Below, one piece after another: positions 6,555-14,966 of a DNA stretch of 33,249 bases; within the stretch, counting starts at the first letter, position 1; every line of letters starts with the position of its first letter. The notes under the pieces were generated by a model. The model saw only the letters and a list, made by a program, of their open reading frames with translations. It was not told the DNA's origin and did no database searches. The translations under genes were made by a program, and so were the position numbers. This DNA is from Treponema sp. (GTDB lineage: Bacteria; Spirochaetota; Spirochaetia; Treponematales; Treponemataceae): contig JAILON010000027.1 in the NCBI GenBank assembly GCA_024690865.1, positions 1 through 33,249 of the forward strand. Direction: 5' to 3'.

Positions 6555-7277
6555 CTAGCCGTTATGCCGGTAGAGGACGCAGGGGCGGCCCCCGGTCTCG
6601 TAGTTGATGCTCTCGGAGGCTTTGCCGGTGTTGACGATGTAGTTCATGTAGTGGCGGACGGTGACGGCGGAAAGGCCGACGTTCTCCGCTATCACGTCCC
6701 CGTTGAGCCAGCCCTTCTGCACTTCCAGGTATTCAAGGATGTGCATGAGGGTCTTTTCCTGTATGCCCTTGGGGTAGTCCTTTCCGCTTTCCGTCCCGCT
6801 CCTGCCCGCGCCGCCGCCATGCTGGCCTGACTGCCCCTGTCCGCCCGCCCGGGCCATGATGCTGTCCACGCTGCTCTGGTCCAGCACGGACGCGGAGCTG
6901 AGCGCGGTCCGCTTGGCCTGGAATTTTTCCAGCGCGACCTGAAAGCGTTCGTATGCGAAAGGCTTTATGAGGTAGTCCAGCACGCCCAGGTGCATCGTGT
7001 CCTCGAGCGTTGCCGCGTCGTTCGCGGCAGTCACCATGATGACTTCCGAGGAACACTTGCGCTGCCTGAGCTGCTTGAGCGTCTCCACCCCGTCCATAAT
7101 CGGCATGTACACGTCCAGGATGATGAGGTCGGCGGTGTTGTCCTCAAGGAAGTCCAGTGCCTCCTGCCCGTTCCGGCAGGCTCCCAGCACCGTGAACTGC
7201 TTGTTCTTGCGGACATACTGCTCGTTAATCATGGCGACCATGGGGTCGTCTTCGACAATCAAAACGCTATAGGGCAT
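6555..7277 (-). CDS. response regulator, CitB/DcuR-like
   Basis: The protein has 240 residues. The receiver domain (1-120) has the acidic pair D10/D11, phosphoacceptor D55 in LIILDVYMP, T83 and K105 in YLIKPF. A C-terminal helix-turn-helix (about 170-225, IAENVGLSAVTVRHYMNYI) resembles the CitB/DcuR/MalR output domain. The linker (about 143-168) is strikingly rich in Gly, Gln and Ser. It lies 50 nt downstream of the kinase gene on the same strand, and AGGA lies just upstream of its ATG. It is the partner of that kinase and probably controls uptake or metabolism of a small molecule such as a carboxylate. Confidence 0.9.
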   Translation of the reverse strand: MPYSVLIVEDDPMVAMINEQYVRKNKQFTVLGACRNGQEALDFLEDNTADLIILDVYMPIMDGVETLKQLRQRKCSSEVIMVTAANDAATLEDTMHLGVLDYLIKPFAYERFQVALEKFQAKRTALSSASVLDQSSVDSIMARAGGQGQSGQHGGGAGRSGTESGKDYPKGIQEKTLMHILEYLEVQKGWLNGDVIAENVGLSAVTVRHYMNYIVNTGKASESINYETGGRPCVLYRHNG

Positions 7278-7327
7278 ACGCTTTCCTGTGACTCCTGCGG
7301 CGCAGTGCCGGCGGTATAATCATATAA

Positions 7328-8977
7328 TCAAATGCTCCCGGCCTGACCCTGCCGGAAGTTTACCATAAAACAGGTGCCCACGCCAACCTGCGATTCAAAG
7401 GAAATCGTTCCGCCCAGGCTTTCCACCAGCTGGCGGGTGTGGTAGAGGCCCACGCCCCGCCCCTTGCCCTTGGTCGAAAATCCGTTGTCGAAGACCTTGT
7501 CCTTCACGTCGTCGCTGATGCCGCAGCCCTTGTCCTTCACGGTTATGAGGAGCTCGCCGGGCTTGGTGAACACGCCGAAGGTCAGCTCCCGCAACTGGGT
7601 GGAGAAGCCCGAGTCCAGCGTCACCTGCATGTTCATCGCATCCAGCGCGTTGTCAATCAGGTTCCCGACAATCGTGACGAGGGCCTCGGATGGCAGCTGT
7701 ATGTCCGTGCCCTTGAAGCGTATGCCCTCCTTGAGTATGAACTTGACGTTGCACTCCGAGGCGCGGGCAATCTTGCCGATGAGCAGGGCGGCGAAGGAGG
7801 GATTGTCCACCGAGTGCATGACCCGGCTCAATGTCTCCCGCTGTATAATCGAGATGTTCTCGATGTAGGATACCGCCTTGTCGTATTCGCCAATCTGGAT
7901 GAGCCCCAGTATGACGTGCAGCTTGTTGGTGAAGTCGTGGTTGTTCGCCCGCATGGAATCGACCAGGTACTTGGTGCCGGACAAATCTTCCATCAGCTTG
8001 GTGTACTCCGTGCGGTCGTGCAGGAGGGCGACCGCGCCTTTTATCCTGCCGTCCTGCTTGACCGGGATGCAGTCGATGAGCAGTTCCGTCCCGCTTTCCG
8101 TCTTTTCGTGCATGCCCTGGACGCTCTCGCCCGTCGCAACCGTCTCAAAGAGGAATTTCTCGGCAAAGAGCCGCCCGTTTATGAGGGCGTCCTTGCCCTC
8201 CTCGTCGCAGCCGAGAATCTTCTTGGCGACCCTGTTGATAAACTGAATCTGCTTCTCGTCGTCTATGGCGATGATGCCCTCGTGGATTGACTCCAGTATG
8301 TTGTCGCGTATCGTATACATGGCGGAGAAGGTGTCCGGCTCGTATCCGTGCAGCTTCTGCTTTATCCTGCGCGAGAGGGTCCCGGAGATGAGGATTTCCA
8401 GCAGGATGGCGGCAATCGTCACCGCGATGAACAGCAGTATCGTCTTGTAGGTCGCGGAGTGTATGGATGTCTTGAGGATTATCGTCATGATGAATCCCGC
8501 GTAGCCGCCGTTCTCGTCGTAGATGGCGCAGTAGGTCCGCCGCTGGGGGCCGGAGGGGCCGGTTTCGTCCACCGCGTGGAATGTGGTGGGGCCTCCCTGT
8601 GCGGTCTGGGGCAGGTCGGGGACCACGCCGCCGTAGGACGTGCCGATGTAGTCGTTGTTCGTGTGGTAGACCCTGAGGTTGTCCGGCCCCACGATCGAAA
8701 TGACGTCGATGTCGGGCAGCTCCGTGCAGATGGAGTTGAAGTAGCCTGTCAGCTCGTCCCGGGGCAGGTTCTTGGTGAATCCGTAGAGGCGGGAAATAAG
8801 GTCCGCCGTGTTCAGGAGGCTCTGGTCAACGGCCTGGGCGTTCGCGTTGACGTTGATGTAGGCCCCGCCGACGCTGAGCAGGATTGTTATGACGACAATC
8901 AGGATCAGGTGGGTTTTCTGCATCTCCCTCCGTATGGAGTTGAGCGAGCCTTTCTTCGCGTATCTCGTGTTTTTCAT
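7328..8977 (-). CDS. sensor histidine kinase, CitA/DcuS-like
   Basis: The protein has 549 residues. Order: TM (23-43), periplasmic single-Cache-like sensor (about 50-170), TM (178-198), PAS (about 220-325), a dimerisation/phosphoacceptor helix with H347 in NNHDFTNKLHVILGLI (the CitA/DcuS signature), and HATPase with GNLIDNALDAM, KDKGCGI and GKGRGVGL. It pairs with the response regulator downstream. The start is uncertain: ATG 8977 has a -10 box 9 nt upstream and would be nearly leaderless, while ATG 8923 (MQKTHLIL) has GGAGGGAG directly before it and would give a 531-residue protein from the same promoter. The ligand cannot be read from the sequence. Confidence 0.92.
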   Translation of the reverse strand: MKNTRYAKKGSLNSIRREMQKTHLILIVVITILLSVGGAYINVNANAQAVDQSLLNTADLISRLYGFTKNLPRDELTGYFNSICTELPDIDVISIVGPDNLRVYHTNNDYIGTSYGGVVPDLPQTAQGGPTTFHAVDETGPSGPQRRTYCAIYDENGGYAGFIMTIILKTSIHSATYKTILLFIAVTIAAILLEILISGTLSRRIKQKLHGYEPDTFSAMYTIRDNILESIHEGIIAIDDEKQIQFINRVAKKILGCDEEGKDALINGRLFAEKFLFETVATGESVQGMHEKTESGTELLIDCIPVKQDGRIKGAVALLHDRTEYTKLMEDLSGTKYLVDSMRANNHDFTNKLHVILGLIQIGEYDKAVSYIENISIIQRETLSRVMHSVDNPSFAALLIGKIARASECNVKFILKEGIRFKGTDIQLPSEALVTIVGNLIDNALDAMNMQVTLDSGFSTQLRELTFGVFTKPGELLITVKDKGCGISDDVKDKVFDNGFSTKGKGRGVGLYHTRQLVESLGGTISFESQVGVGTCFMVNFRQGQAGSI

Positions 8978-8986
8978 CTTTCTTCT

Positions 8987-9015
8987 ATTATAGAGCATAT
9001 CGCGTACATTTGCAA
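8987..9015 (-). promoter_or_regulatory. promoter of the kinase/regulator operon
   Basis: Read leftward: TTGCAA (9010-9015), a 17-nt spacer, TATAAT (8987-8992), then 9 nt to ATG 8977. It is a near-consensus sigma70-type promoter. It is back to back with the rightward promoter at 9088-9116. Confidence 0.7.
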
Positions 9016-9087
9016 TTTTCCAAAGGCTTTCGAAAGTTAAGAAAGCGGGGGAAGGGTGCTTGTCTCGTTTTTTATCTTTCGAAAAAA

Positions 9088-9116
9088 TTGCCATTTTTTT
9101 TTCGTGGTGCTAGGAT
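9088..9116 (+). promoter_or_regulatory. promoter of the PQ-loop/SGNH gene
   Basis: TTGCCA (9088-9093), a 17-nt spacer containing a T9 run, and TAGGAT (9111-9116). The transcript would carry a leader of about 60 nt ending in GGAGG 9 nt before the ATG at 9182, a conventional leader in contrast to many other starts in this window. Confidence 0.6.
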
Positions 9117-9181
9117 GAAAGCATAAGAAATGAGGAGGACGGGAGCAAAGAAAAAGCTTCCGCCCTTGGAGGAAAAAAAAT

Positions 9182-10051
9182 ATGGGTTCGGTATTTGAGG
9201 CGACGATGCTCGTCTGCTTCGGTTTTTCCTGGCCGTTGAACGTCATGAAGGCGTACAAGGCCCGGTCGGCAAAAGGAACAAGCCTTGCTTTCATCCTTTT
9301 GATAATAACTGGCTACGTGGCAGGGATACTGGCAAAGTTCATCAACGGACAGTTGAACTACGTGCTGGCGGTATATTTCCTGAACCTCGTTATAGTTCTT
9401 GTAAATCTTGCGGTCTACTTCAGGAACCGCGCTTTAGATAGGAGAGTAAAAGTTATGGCAGTCAACAACAAGGCAAGTGATTCAGTGGTTCTTTTCGGCA
9501 GCAACGCCGACAAGGAAATCCCGGTTGCGGAAATAGCGGAGAGCTACGACTTCAACTTCAAGATGTACAACAGGAGCAGCTACAACCTGTCTCTCAAGGA
9601 CGCGAAGAAGGTCTTTGCCGACAAGGTTGAACCGCTCAATCCCGAGGCTGTCATCATCCATATCGGCGCGGAGGATTACGACCTATTCAAGAAGAGTTCC
9701 GCCGAGTTCGACATCAAATACATCGACCTCATCAGCTCCATCAAGGCCGCTGACAAGAGCCGGAGGGTCGCCCTGGTCTCCAATATGGACGCCGCGGGCC
9801 GCCTGAGCTTCGACGAGATGAACCGCCACATCAAGGCGATTGCCGAATCCGAGCAGTGCGTGTTCGTGGACATCAACGACGCAAGGCTGTGGAAGCACGA
9901 CGAGGCAAAGGAGCTCATGTCCTTCATGTATGACGTCGGATTCGACCAGCCGCTCAACGTCAAGAAGCCGCTCGGAGACATATCCGAGATTATGTACAGC
10001 TACGCCTACCAGAACGGCATCCTGCACGCACTGGAGAGCAAGGCGGTCTAA
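9182..10051 (+). CDS. PQ-loop (SemiSWEET-like) membrane domain fused to SGNH-like domain
   Basis: The protein has 289 residues. Residues 1-83 form three hydrophobic helices with the PQ-loop signature GFSWPLNVMKAYKARSAKGTS, as in half-SWEET sugar transporters and related proteins. Residues 100-285 resemble an SGNH/GDSL fold: VVLFGSNAD at the first strand, AVIIHIGAEDYDLF like a block-III region, and a late DARLWKHD segment. The usual GDS serine block reads GSN, so the catalytic Ser may be shifted or lost. GGAGG supports the start. A strong terminator follows. Divergent from the kinase operon, so co-regulation is possible. The fusion suggests a membrane-tethered enzyme or sensor; function unproven. 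Confidence 0.8.
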   Translation: MGSVFEATMLVCFGFSWPLNVMKAYKARSAKGTSLAFILLIITGYVAGILAKFINGQLNYVLAVYFLNLVIVLVNLAVYFRNRALDRRVKVMAVNNKASDSVVLFGSNADKEIPVAEIAESYDFNFKMYNRSSYNLSLKDAKKVFADKVEPLNPEAVIIHIGAEDYDLFKKSSAEFDIKYIDLISSIKAADKSRRVALVSNMDAAGRLSFDEMNRHIKAIAESEQCVFVDINDARLWKHDEAKELMSFMYDVGFDQPLNVKKPLGDISEIMYSYAYQNGILHALESKAV

Positions 10052-10121
10052 GACAAAGTCAGCCGCTCTGTGCGGCTGCCCCGTTCATTCGACACCCTTG
10101 AGACAATATCCTTGAAACACG

Positions 10122-10162
10122 GCGGCTTCTTGCGCGGTCAGCGCGGGGGCCGCTTTTTTTTT
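10122..10162 (+). terminator. rho-independent terminator
   Basis: A GC-rich stem runs from GCGGC to GCCGC with an inner TGCGCG/CGCG pairing, followed directly by T9. It ends the PQ-loop/SGNH transcript. Confidence 0.85.
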
Positions 10163-10242
10163 GCAAGTTCCTTCAGTCGAAACCCCACACATCGGCAGCC
10201 GGCACGGTCAAATGCCAGTCCGCCCTTTTCCAAAAAACAGAA

Positions 10243-11313
10243 CTAAAACTGTTCAAGCAACCGGCCAATCACATAATCCACATTCTCGGCGCCTACCTTT
10301 GCTCCAAACAAATCGTCACCAGATTCACGACGGACTTCTTCACGCTCAGCGTCCGTACCAAACATGACTTTTTCAATACGAATGCCGAGGGCCGGACGAT
10401 AGTGGTTTGCTTCGAAATAGTATTTCGGATTCTGAGAAAAATTGTTCAACGTGGAAAAGTTGTAGAATTCGCACTCCTGTGCAACATCCTTTAAGAATGA
10501 AAGATATCCGTCTGCAACACTGTTCCGATAGATGCTTTGGTACAATGGAGAAGTGAACAGCACGAGCTTGATTCCATTTTCCCGACACAGGTGGACAATT
10601 TTTTCCAAGTCCTTGTAAGAATCTTTTTGCGGGAACCCTGTGAAACCTGCTTCATAGCGGTCCATCTGGGGATCCTCCGTAAGGCCAAAATCAGCAACAA
10701 GGGGGTCAGTTCCGAAATCATAAAAAAACTGCTTTTTTTCAGCATGCTCTTCAGGGGTGTAGGAATCGACTTGCGCCATGATTGATTCTGCCCCAACGAA
10801 TTTCAAGTACGGCTTAAAAAAAGTCCATTTGCTATCTTCATACACTTGATATGGTCTTCGCAAGAGCTGATGCTTGTGCTTGTCGAGCGACGTGTACATG
10901 GAGATGTTGTCAAATCCGACCACAACCATTTCCACATGGACACCGTTGTTCAGGAACGTCTGCAAGGTCATGTAATGCTCCACAGGGATTCCTTCCGAGC
11001 AAGTCATGTTGTACCAATGCAAGTCGGTTCCATCCAGAACTTTCGGAAGCCCGTCCGGAGGAATGTAGCCGATCCTGGAAGAACCAAAAACGAAAGCGTT
11101 GAATTTCTGGGGGACTTCAAGGATATACCGTGTCTTGATGAAGTTCTTGTTCGGCTCAGCGTCGGTGAACCGTATGTCCTTCCAGTGGAAAACATTGAAG
11201 GTGTCATAATGGAAGGCCATGCATACCATCTGGATGATGGAACGATTTTTGACCAAGAGGGAAAAAAAGGCAAGCAGGATGACGCATGATGACTTTATGA
11301 TGAACCGTTTCAT
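10243..11313 (-). CDS. DltD/AlgX-like SGNH-fold protein partnering an MBOAT
   Basis: The protein has 356 residues. An N-terminal membrane anchor or uncleaved signal (5-22) is followed by an extracytoplasmic domain with a GSSR block (FVFGSSRIGYIPP, about 75-86) holding the likely nucleophile serine, VVVGFDNISMY, and a late FEANHYRP that carries the likely catalytic His. The pairing with an MBOAT 8 nt upstream is the usual layout of exopolysaccharide or cell-wall O-acylation systems, in which the MBOAT passes an acyl group across the membrane and the SGNH partner puts it on the glycan. The start at 11313 is chosen for the membrane anchor; an in-frame extension overlaps the MBOAT gene. Confidence 0.8.
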   Translation of the reverse strand: MKRFIIKSSCVILLAFFSLLVKNRSIIQMVCMAFHYDTFNVFHWKDIRFTDAEPNKNFIKTRYILEVPQKFNAFVFGSSRIGYIPPDGLPKVLDGTDLHWYNMTCSEGIPVEHYMTLQTFLNNGVHVEMVVVGFDNISMYTSLDKHKHQLLRRPYQVYEDSKWTFFKPYLKFVGAESIMAQVDSYTPEEHAEKKQFFYDFGTDPLVADFGLTEDPQMDRYEAGFTGFPQKDSYKDLEKIVHLCRENGIKLVLFTSPLYQSIYRNSVADGYLSFLKDVAQECEFYNFSTLNNFSQNPKYYFEANHYRPALGIRIEKVMFGTDAEREEVRRESGDDLFGAKVGAENVDYVIGRLLEQF

Positions 11314-11321
11314 ATCCGCCC

Positions 11322-12737
11322 CTAAAAATTTTGATAGATGAAATTTGTAGAATAGGAGCTCAGGTCCTTCACCGAAAAGGTCAAGGGCAGGGCCTGGACC
11401 AAGGCCATGATGCATGCGGCATACAGAATCCAGCGGACCGCAGTGCTTTTCTCTTTAATGATTTCCAACCCGCTCTTGTTGCGGGTCACGATTTCAACGC
11501 CGAGCAATACGGCAAGAGGGAACAGCATTTTCAGGAAGCCTGTAAAGCCTCCGCACGATGAAATCAGAAATATACCCCTGGCATCCTGTTTGAGTTGAAG
11601 AAGCTCCCGGGGTATTTCACCCAGCTTCCTAAGGACGGCCAGCGCTTCCCCTGCACTTCCTGCACGGAAGAACACCCAGGCGAAGCTGACCAGGCAGAAG
11701 GTGACGGCAATCCTGAAGACAGGAGAGACATTCATTTTTTCCAGCCAAGGCCTAAGCATCCGCTCCGCGCACTGGTAGAAGCCATGCAGCAGGCCCCACG
11801 CAACGAAATGCCAGCCAGCTCCGTGCCAGATGCCGCTTACCAGAAACGTGGCCACAAGGTTCAGGTAAACCCGGGGCAGGGCAACGCGGCTCCCACCGAG
11901 CGGGATGTATACGTAATCGCGCAGCCATGACGATAACGAGATGTGCCATCTCCGCCAGAAGTCGCCGACGGACTGCGCCAAGTAGGGGTGGTCAAAATTC
12001 CTGCCCGCGTCAAAGCCCATGTACCGCGCAAGCCCCGTCGCCATGTCGCTGTAGCCGGAAAAGTCGCAGTAAACCTGGAATGAATACAGCACGGTAGCGA
12101 GGAGAAGGGCGAGCCCGTGCGCCCCGGCGACATCTCCGTATACGGAGTTGACATACACGGCCAGACTGTCCGCGACGCAGAGCTTCTTGAGCATCCCCCA
12201 TGCGAAAAGCTTCATGCCGTCGGTCGCATCGGCATAGTCAAAGCGGTGCGGCTGCTTTAGCTGCAGGATAAGGTTTTCCGCCCGCTGGATGGGCCCCGAA
12301 GAGATGACCGGGAAAAACCCGATGAACAGGGCGACCGGAAGGATATTCCGTTCCGCCGTGATTTTCTTTGTGTAGCAGTCCGCAACATAACTTATGCCTT
12401 GGAAGGTGAAGAAGGAAAGGCCGAGCGGGAACAGCAGGCCCCCGCGCCAGTTCCTGGGACTGTATTTGAAAAAGAGGAGCGGCAGCAGGTCCGCAACGAT
12501 GAACAGGACCAGCAGCAGACGGTTCCTGGAACAGCGGGCGGCGACGTATGAGACAGCGATTACGTATACAAGGAAGGGGAGGAAGCGCAGGTCCGCAAAG
12601 GCATAGAACACAAGGCTCGCCGCAAGGAGGAGGAACTGTTGCGCGGGAACGACATTTTTGGCAAGACGGGCAGCCACGTGGTACAGCACGATGAACACGA
12701 AGAAAAAGATCGCAAATGTGAACGAGATGAAAGACAT
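11322..12737 (-). CDS. MBOAT-family membrane-bound O-acyltransferase (AlgI/DltB-like)
   Basis: The protein has 471 residues and about ten to twelve hydrophobic segments. Family blocks are seen: GLSFFTFQGISYVADCY (106-122), CDFSGYSDMATGLA (224-237), DFWRRWHISLSSWLRDYVYIPLGG (259-282) and SGIWHGAGWHFVAWGLLHG with catalytic His305. It transfers acyl groups (often acetyl) to an extracellular glycan together with the downstream SGNH protein. It is first in the two-gene operon. No Shine-Dalgarno precedes the ATG, and the -10 box is only 11 nt away. The acceptor polymer cannot be told. Confidence 0.93.
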   Translation of the reverse strand: MSFISFTFAIFFFVFIVLYHVAARLAKNVVPAQQFLLLAASLVFYAFADLRFLPFLVYVIAVSYVAARCSRNRLLLVLFIVADLLPLLFFKYSPRNWRGGLLFPLGLSFFTFQGISYVADCYTKKITAERNILPVALFIGFFPVISSGPIQRAENLILQLKQPHRFDYADATDGMKLFAWGMLKKLCVADSLAVYVNSVYGDVAGAHGLALLLATVLYSFQVYCDFSGYSDMATGLARYMGFDAGRNFDHPYLAQSVGDFWRRWHISLSSWLRDYVYIPLGGSRVALPRVYLNLVATFLVSGIWHGAGWHFVAWGLLHGFYQCAERMLRPWLEKMNVSPVFRIAVTFCLVSFAWVFFRAGSAGEALAVLRKLGEIPRELLQLKQDARGIFLISSCGGFTGFLKMLFPLAVLLGVEIVTRNKSGLEIIKEKSTAVRWILYAACIMALVQALPLTFSVKDLSSYSTNFIYQNF

Positions 12738-12748
12738 AACCCAAGCTT

Positions 12749-12777
12749 ACTATAACACAAACAGTGCCACAGGACAA
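12749..12777 (-). promoter_or_regulatory. promoter of the MBOAT operon
   Basis: Read leftward: TTGTCC (12772-12777), a 17-nt spacer, TATAGT (12749-12754), then 11 nt to ATG 12737. It lies immediately upstream of the truncated XRE gene. Confidence 0.55.
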
Positions 12778-12791
12778 GCTGTACACGAAGA

Positions 12792-13091
12792 ATGACAGGA
12801 CCGGGGCGGGAGCTGCACTTGGACCGCGCAGGAATGAAGCATGCCAGCTACATAGGCCTGATGGAGACTTACAAGAACATCCCGAAGCTTTCTACAATAG
12901 AACGTATCGCGGAAGCACTGAACGTGCCCGTGCTGGAGCTGTTCACGCCTCATGATCCTGCCGCCGCAACATCACAGCCGGATACCGGCTCAAAATCAGA
13001 GGAGAAAAAACAGAAAATCCGCGAGCACCTTAAAAAAGAAATCCTGAGCAAACTGGAAAATGATTTGGATGATGTCCTGCAGATAATCTGA
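12792..13091 (+). pseudogene. N-terminally truncated XRE-family helix-turn-helix regulator
   Basis: The 99-codon frame carries the second half of an XRE HTH: AGMKHASYIGLMETYKNIPKLSTIERIAEALNVPVLELF, then a Ser/Lys-rich linker and a basic/acidic helical tail (EEKKQKIREHLKKEILSKLEND). The usual opening (about 20 residues, NLRRLRKEKG-TQEEL type) is missing; only a RELHLDRAG stretch resembling its end is left. No start signal is convincing, and the MBOAT promoter occupies the upstream DNA. Probably a decayed gene, though a short functional protein is possible. Confidence 0.65.
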
Positions 13092-13145
13092 CACCTCTCC
13101 TCCAGCCGCCTTCCTTCCTCCCCCGCCGCCCCTCGGGCCGTGGGA

Positions 13146-13174
13146 TTGACAAAATCCGTATTATGTCTGAAAAT
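13146..13174 (+). promoter_or_regulatory. promoter of the AMP-binding gene
   Basis: A perfect -35 TTGACA (13146-13151), a 17-nt spacer and GAAAAT (13169-13174). A leader of about 40 nt ends in AGGAG 8 nt before the ATG at 13222. Confidence 0.55.
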
Positions 13175-13221
13175 AGCCTACATATATAGAAGCAAATTGG
13201 AAGGAAACAGGAGTTTCAGGC

Positions 13222-14859
13222 ATGGCGATTACGCAGTATTTGGAGAATAACGCGAGGCTCTACGGCGACGAGGTCGCGCTCGTGGAGCTGAACCCCGAGC
13301 AGGAGGACACCCGCAAGATAACGTGGAAGGAGTACTCCCTCATCCAGCCCACGGAGAAGAAGGGTTACCGGAGGGAAATCAGCTGGAAGGTCTTTGACGA
13401 GAAGGCCAACCGCATGGCCAACATGCTGCTGGCCCGCGGGGTCAGGAAGGGCGAGAAGGTCGGCATCCTGATGATGAACTGCCTGGAGTGGCTTCCCATC
13501 TACTTCGGCATCCTCAAGAGCGGGGCCATCGCCGTCCCGCTGAACTTCCGCTACACGGCGGACGAAATCCTCTACTGCGTCAAGCTCGCGGACGTGGAGG
13601 TGCTGCTGTTCGGGCCGGAATTCATCGGCCGCATCGAGGACATCGAGGAGAAGCTGAACGAGAATCGCCTCCTGATATACGTGGGCGAGGGCTGCCCGAC
13701 ATTCGCGGAGAGCTACCGGGAACTGGTCGCCGACTACTCCAGCGAGAAGCCTGACGTGACGCTCTCCGATGACGACGACGCGGCCATTTACTTTTCAAGC
13801 GGCACGACGGGCTTCCCCAAGGCCATCCTGCACGCCCACCGGAGCCTGATGCACGCCGCCCAGGTGGAGCAGAAGCACCATTCGACCAGCAGGGGCGACT
13901 GTTTCCTCTGCATTCCGCCCCTTTACCACACCGGGGCCAAGATGCACTGGTTCGGCTCGCTCGTGTCCGGCTCCCGCGCCGTCCTTTTGCGCGGCACCAA
14001 GCCCAAATACGTGCTTGAGACTGCCTCTTCCGAGCACTGCACGATTGTCTGGCTGCTCGTCCCCTGGGCGCAGGATATCCTTGACGCGCTGGACAGGAAG
14101 GAGCTTTCGCTTGCCGACTACAAGCTGGACCAGTGGCGGCTCATGCACATTGGTGCGCAGCCCGTCCCCCCGTCCCTCATCAAGCACTGGCTGGAATACT
14201 TCCCCGGCCACCAGTACGACACCAACTACGGCTTGTCCGAGTCCATCGGCCCGGGCTGCGTCCACCTGGGCGTAGAGAACGTCCGCAAAGTTGGCGCGAT
14301 CGGCGTGCCCGGCTGGGGCTGGCAGTGCAAGATCGTGGACAACGAGACGGGCAAAGAGGTCAAGCGTGGGGACGCGGGCATCCTCTACGTCAAGGGCCCC
14401 GGCGTGATGAAGGAATACTACCATGACGCGAAGGCGACCGCCGAGGTCCTGCACGACGGCTGGCTTGACACCGGCGACGTTGCCATGCAGGACGAGGAGG
14501 GCTTCTACTACCTCGTGGACCGCGCCAAGGACGTCATCGTCTCCGGCGGCGAGAACCTCTACCCCGTGCAGATCGAGGACTTCCTCCGCAAGAACGACAA
14601 GATTCACGATGTGGCGGTCATCGGCCTGCCGGACAGGAGGCTCGGCGAGATCGCGGGGGCGGTCATTCAGATAAAGGAGGGCATGACCTGTACCGAGGAG
14701 GAGATAAACGAGTTCTGCCAGGACCTGCCCCGCTACAAGCGGCCGCGCAAGATTATCTTCGCCCCGGTCCCGCGCAACCCGACGGGCAAAATCGAAAAGC
14801 CCAAGCTCCGCAAGATGTACGGCGAGGAGCACCTCGTCGCTTTCGAGAACAAGGAGTAG
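13222..14859 (+). CDS. class I adenylate-forming enzyme (acyl-CoA synthetase/ligase)
   Basis: A 545-residue cytoplasmic enzyme that activates a carboxylic acid with ATP to an acyl-adenylate and probably passes it to CoA. Core motifs in order: YFSSGTTGFPK (190-200, P-loop), YGLSESIGPG (A5 region), GWLDTGD (A7), the hinge region DRAKDVIVSGGENLYP, and the C-terminal catalytic Lys in NPTGKIEKPK (about 523). An N-terminal segment of about 25 residues between the paired ITWKEY and ISWKVFDEKANR motifs is longer than in many homologues. AGGAG supports the start. It stands alone between convergent neighbours, so its substrate is not indicated. Confidence 0.92.
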   Translation: MAITQYLENNARLYGDEVALVELNPEQEDTRKITWKEYSLIQPTEKKGYRREISWKVFDEKANRMANMLLARGVRKGEKVGILMMNCLEWLPIYFGILKSGAIAVPLNFRYTADEILYCVKLADVEVLLFGPEFIGRIEDIEEKLNENRLLIYVGEGCPTFAESYRELVADYSSEKPDVTLSDDDDAAIYFSSGTTGFPKAILHAHRSLMHAAQVEQKHHSTSRGDCFLCIPPLYHTGAKMHWFGSLVSGSRAVLLRGTKPKYVLETASSEHCTIVWLLVPWAQDILDALDRKELSLADYKLDQWRLMHIGAQPVPPSLIKHWLEYFPGHQYDTNYGLSESIGPGCVHLGVENVRKVGAIGVPGWGWQCKIVDNETGKEVKRGDAGILYVKGPGVMKEYYHDAKATAEVLHDGWLDTGDVAMQDEEGFYYLVDRAKDVIVSGGENLYPVQIEDFLRKNDKIHDVAVIGLPDRRLGEIAGAVIQIKEGMTCTEEEINEFCQDLPRYKRPRKIIFAPVPRNPTGKIEKPKLRKMYGEEHLVAFENKE

Positions 14860-14867
14860 CCGTGCAA

Positions 14868-14896
14868 GCCTTTCCCTGCGGACGGCGGGGGAAGGC
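14868..14896. terminator. hairpin between convergent genes
   Basis: GCCTTTCCC (14868-14876) pairs with GGGGAAGGC (14888-14896) with one mismatch. It lies 9 nt after the AMP-binding stop codon and before the convergent stop at 14967. There is no T-run, so terminator function is tentative. Confidence 0.4.
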
Positions 14897-14966
14897 TGCC
14901 AGCGAAAATCGAAAATTTCAATGGGAGTCGCCGGGTTCTTGTTGCATCCCGGCAGACCCATAGAAA

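Noticed and set aside
7278..7327. Separate promoter for the response regulator
   Set aside because: TATATGATTATA is present but there is no spaced -35; co-transcription with the kinase is simpler.
9132..9200. Leader peptide upstream of the PQ-loop gene
   Set aside because: A short ATG frame overlaps the gene start, but it is A-rich leader sequence without a ribosome-binding site of its own or attenuator stems.
13795..14961. Long antisense frame of 388 codons opposite the AMP-binding gene
   Set aside because: A shadow of the GC-rich coding strand; the forward gene has all family motifs. Similar antisense frames at 27390-28577, 25678-26886 and 30731-32482 are rejected for the same reason.
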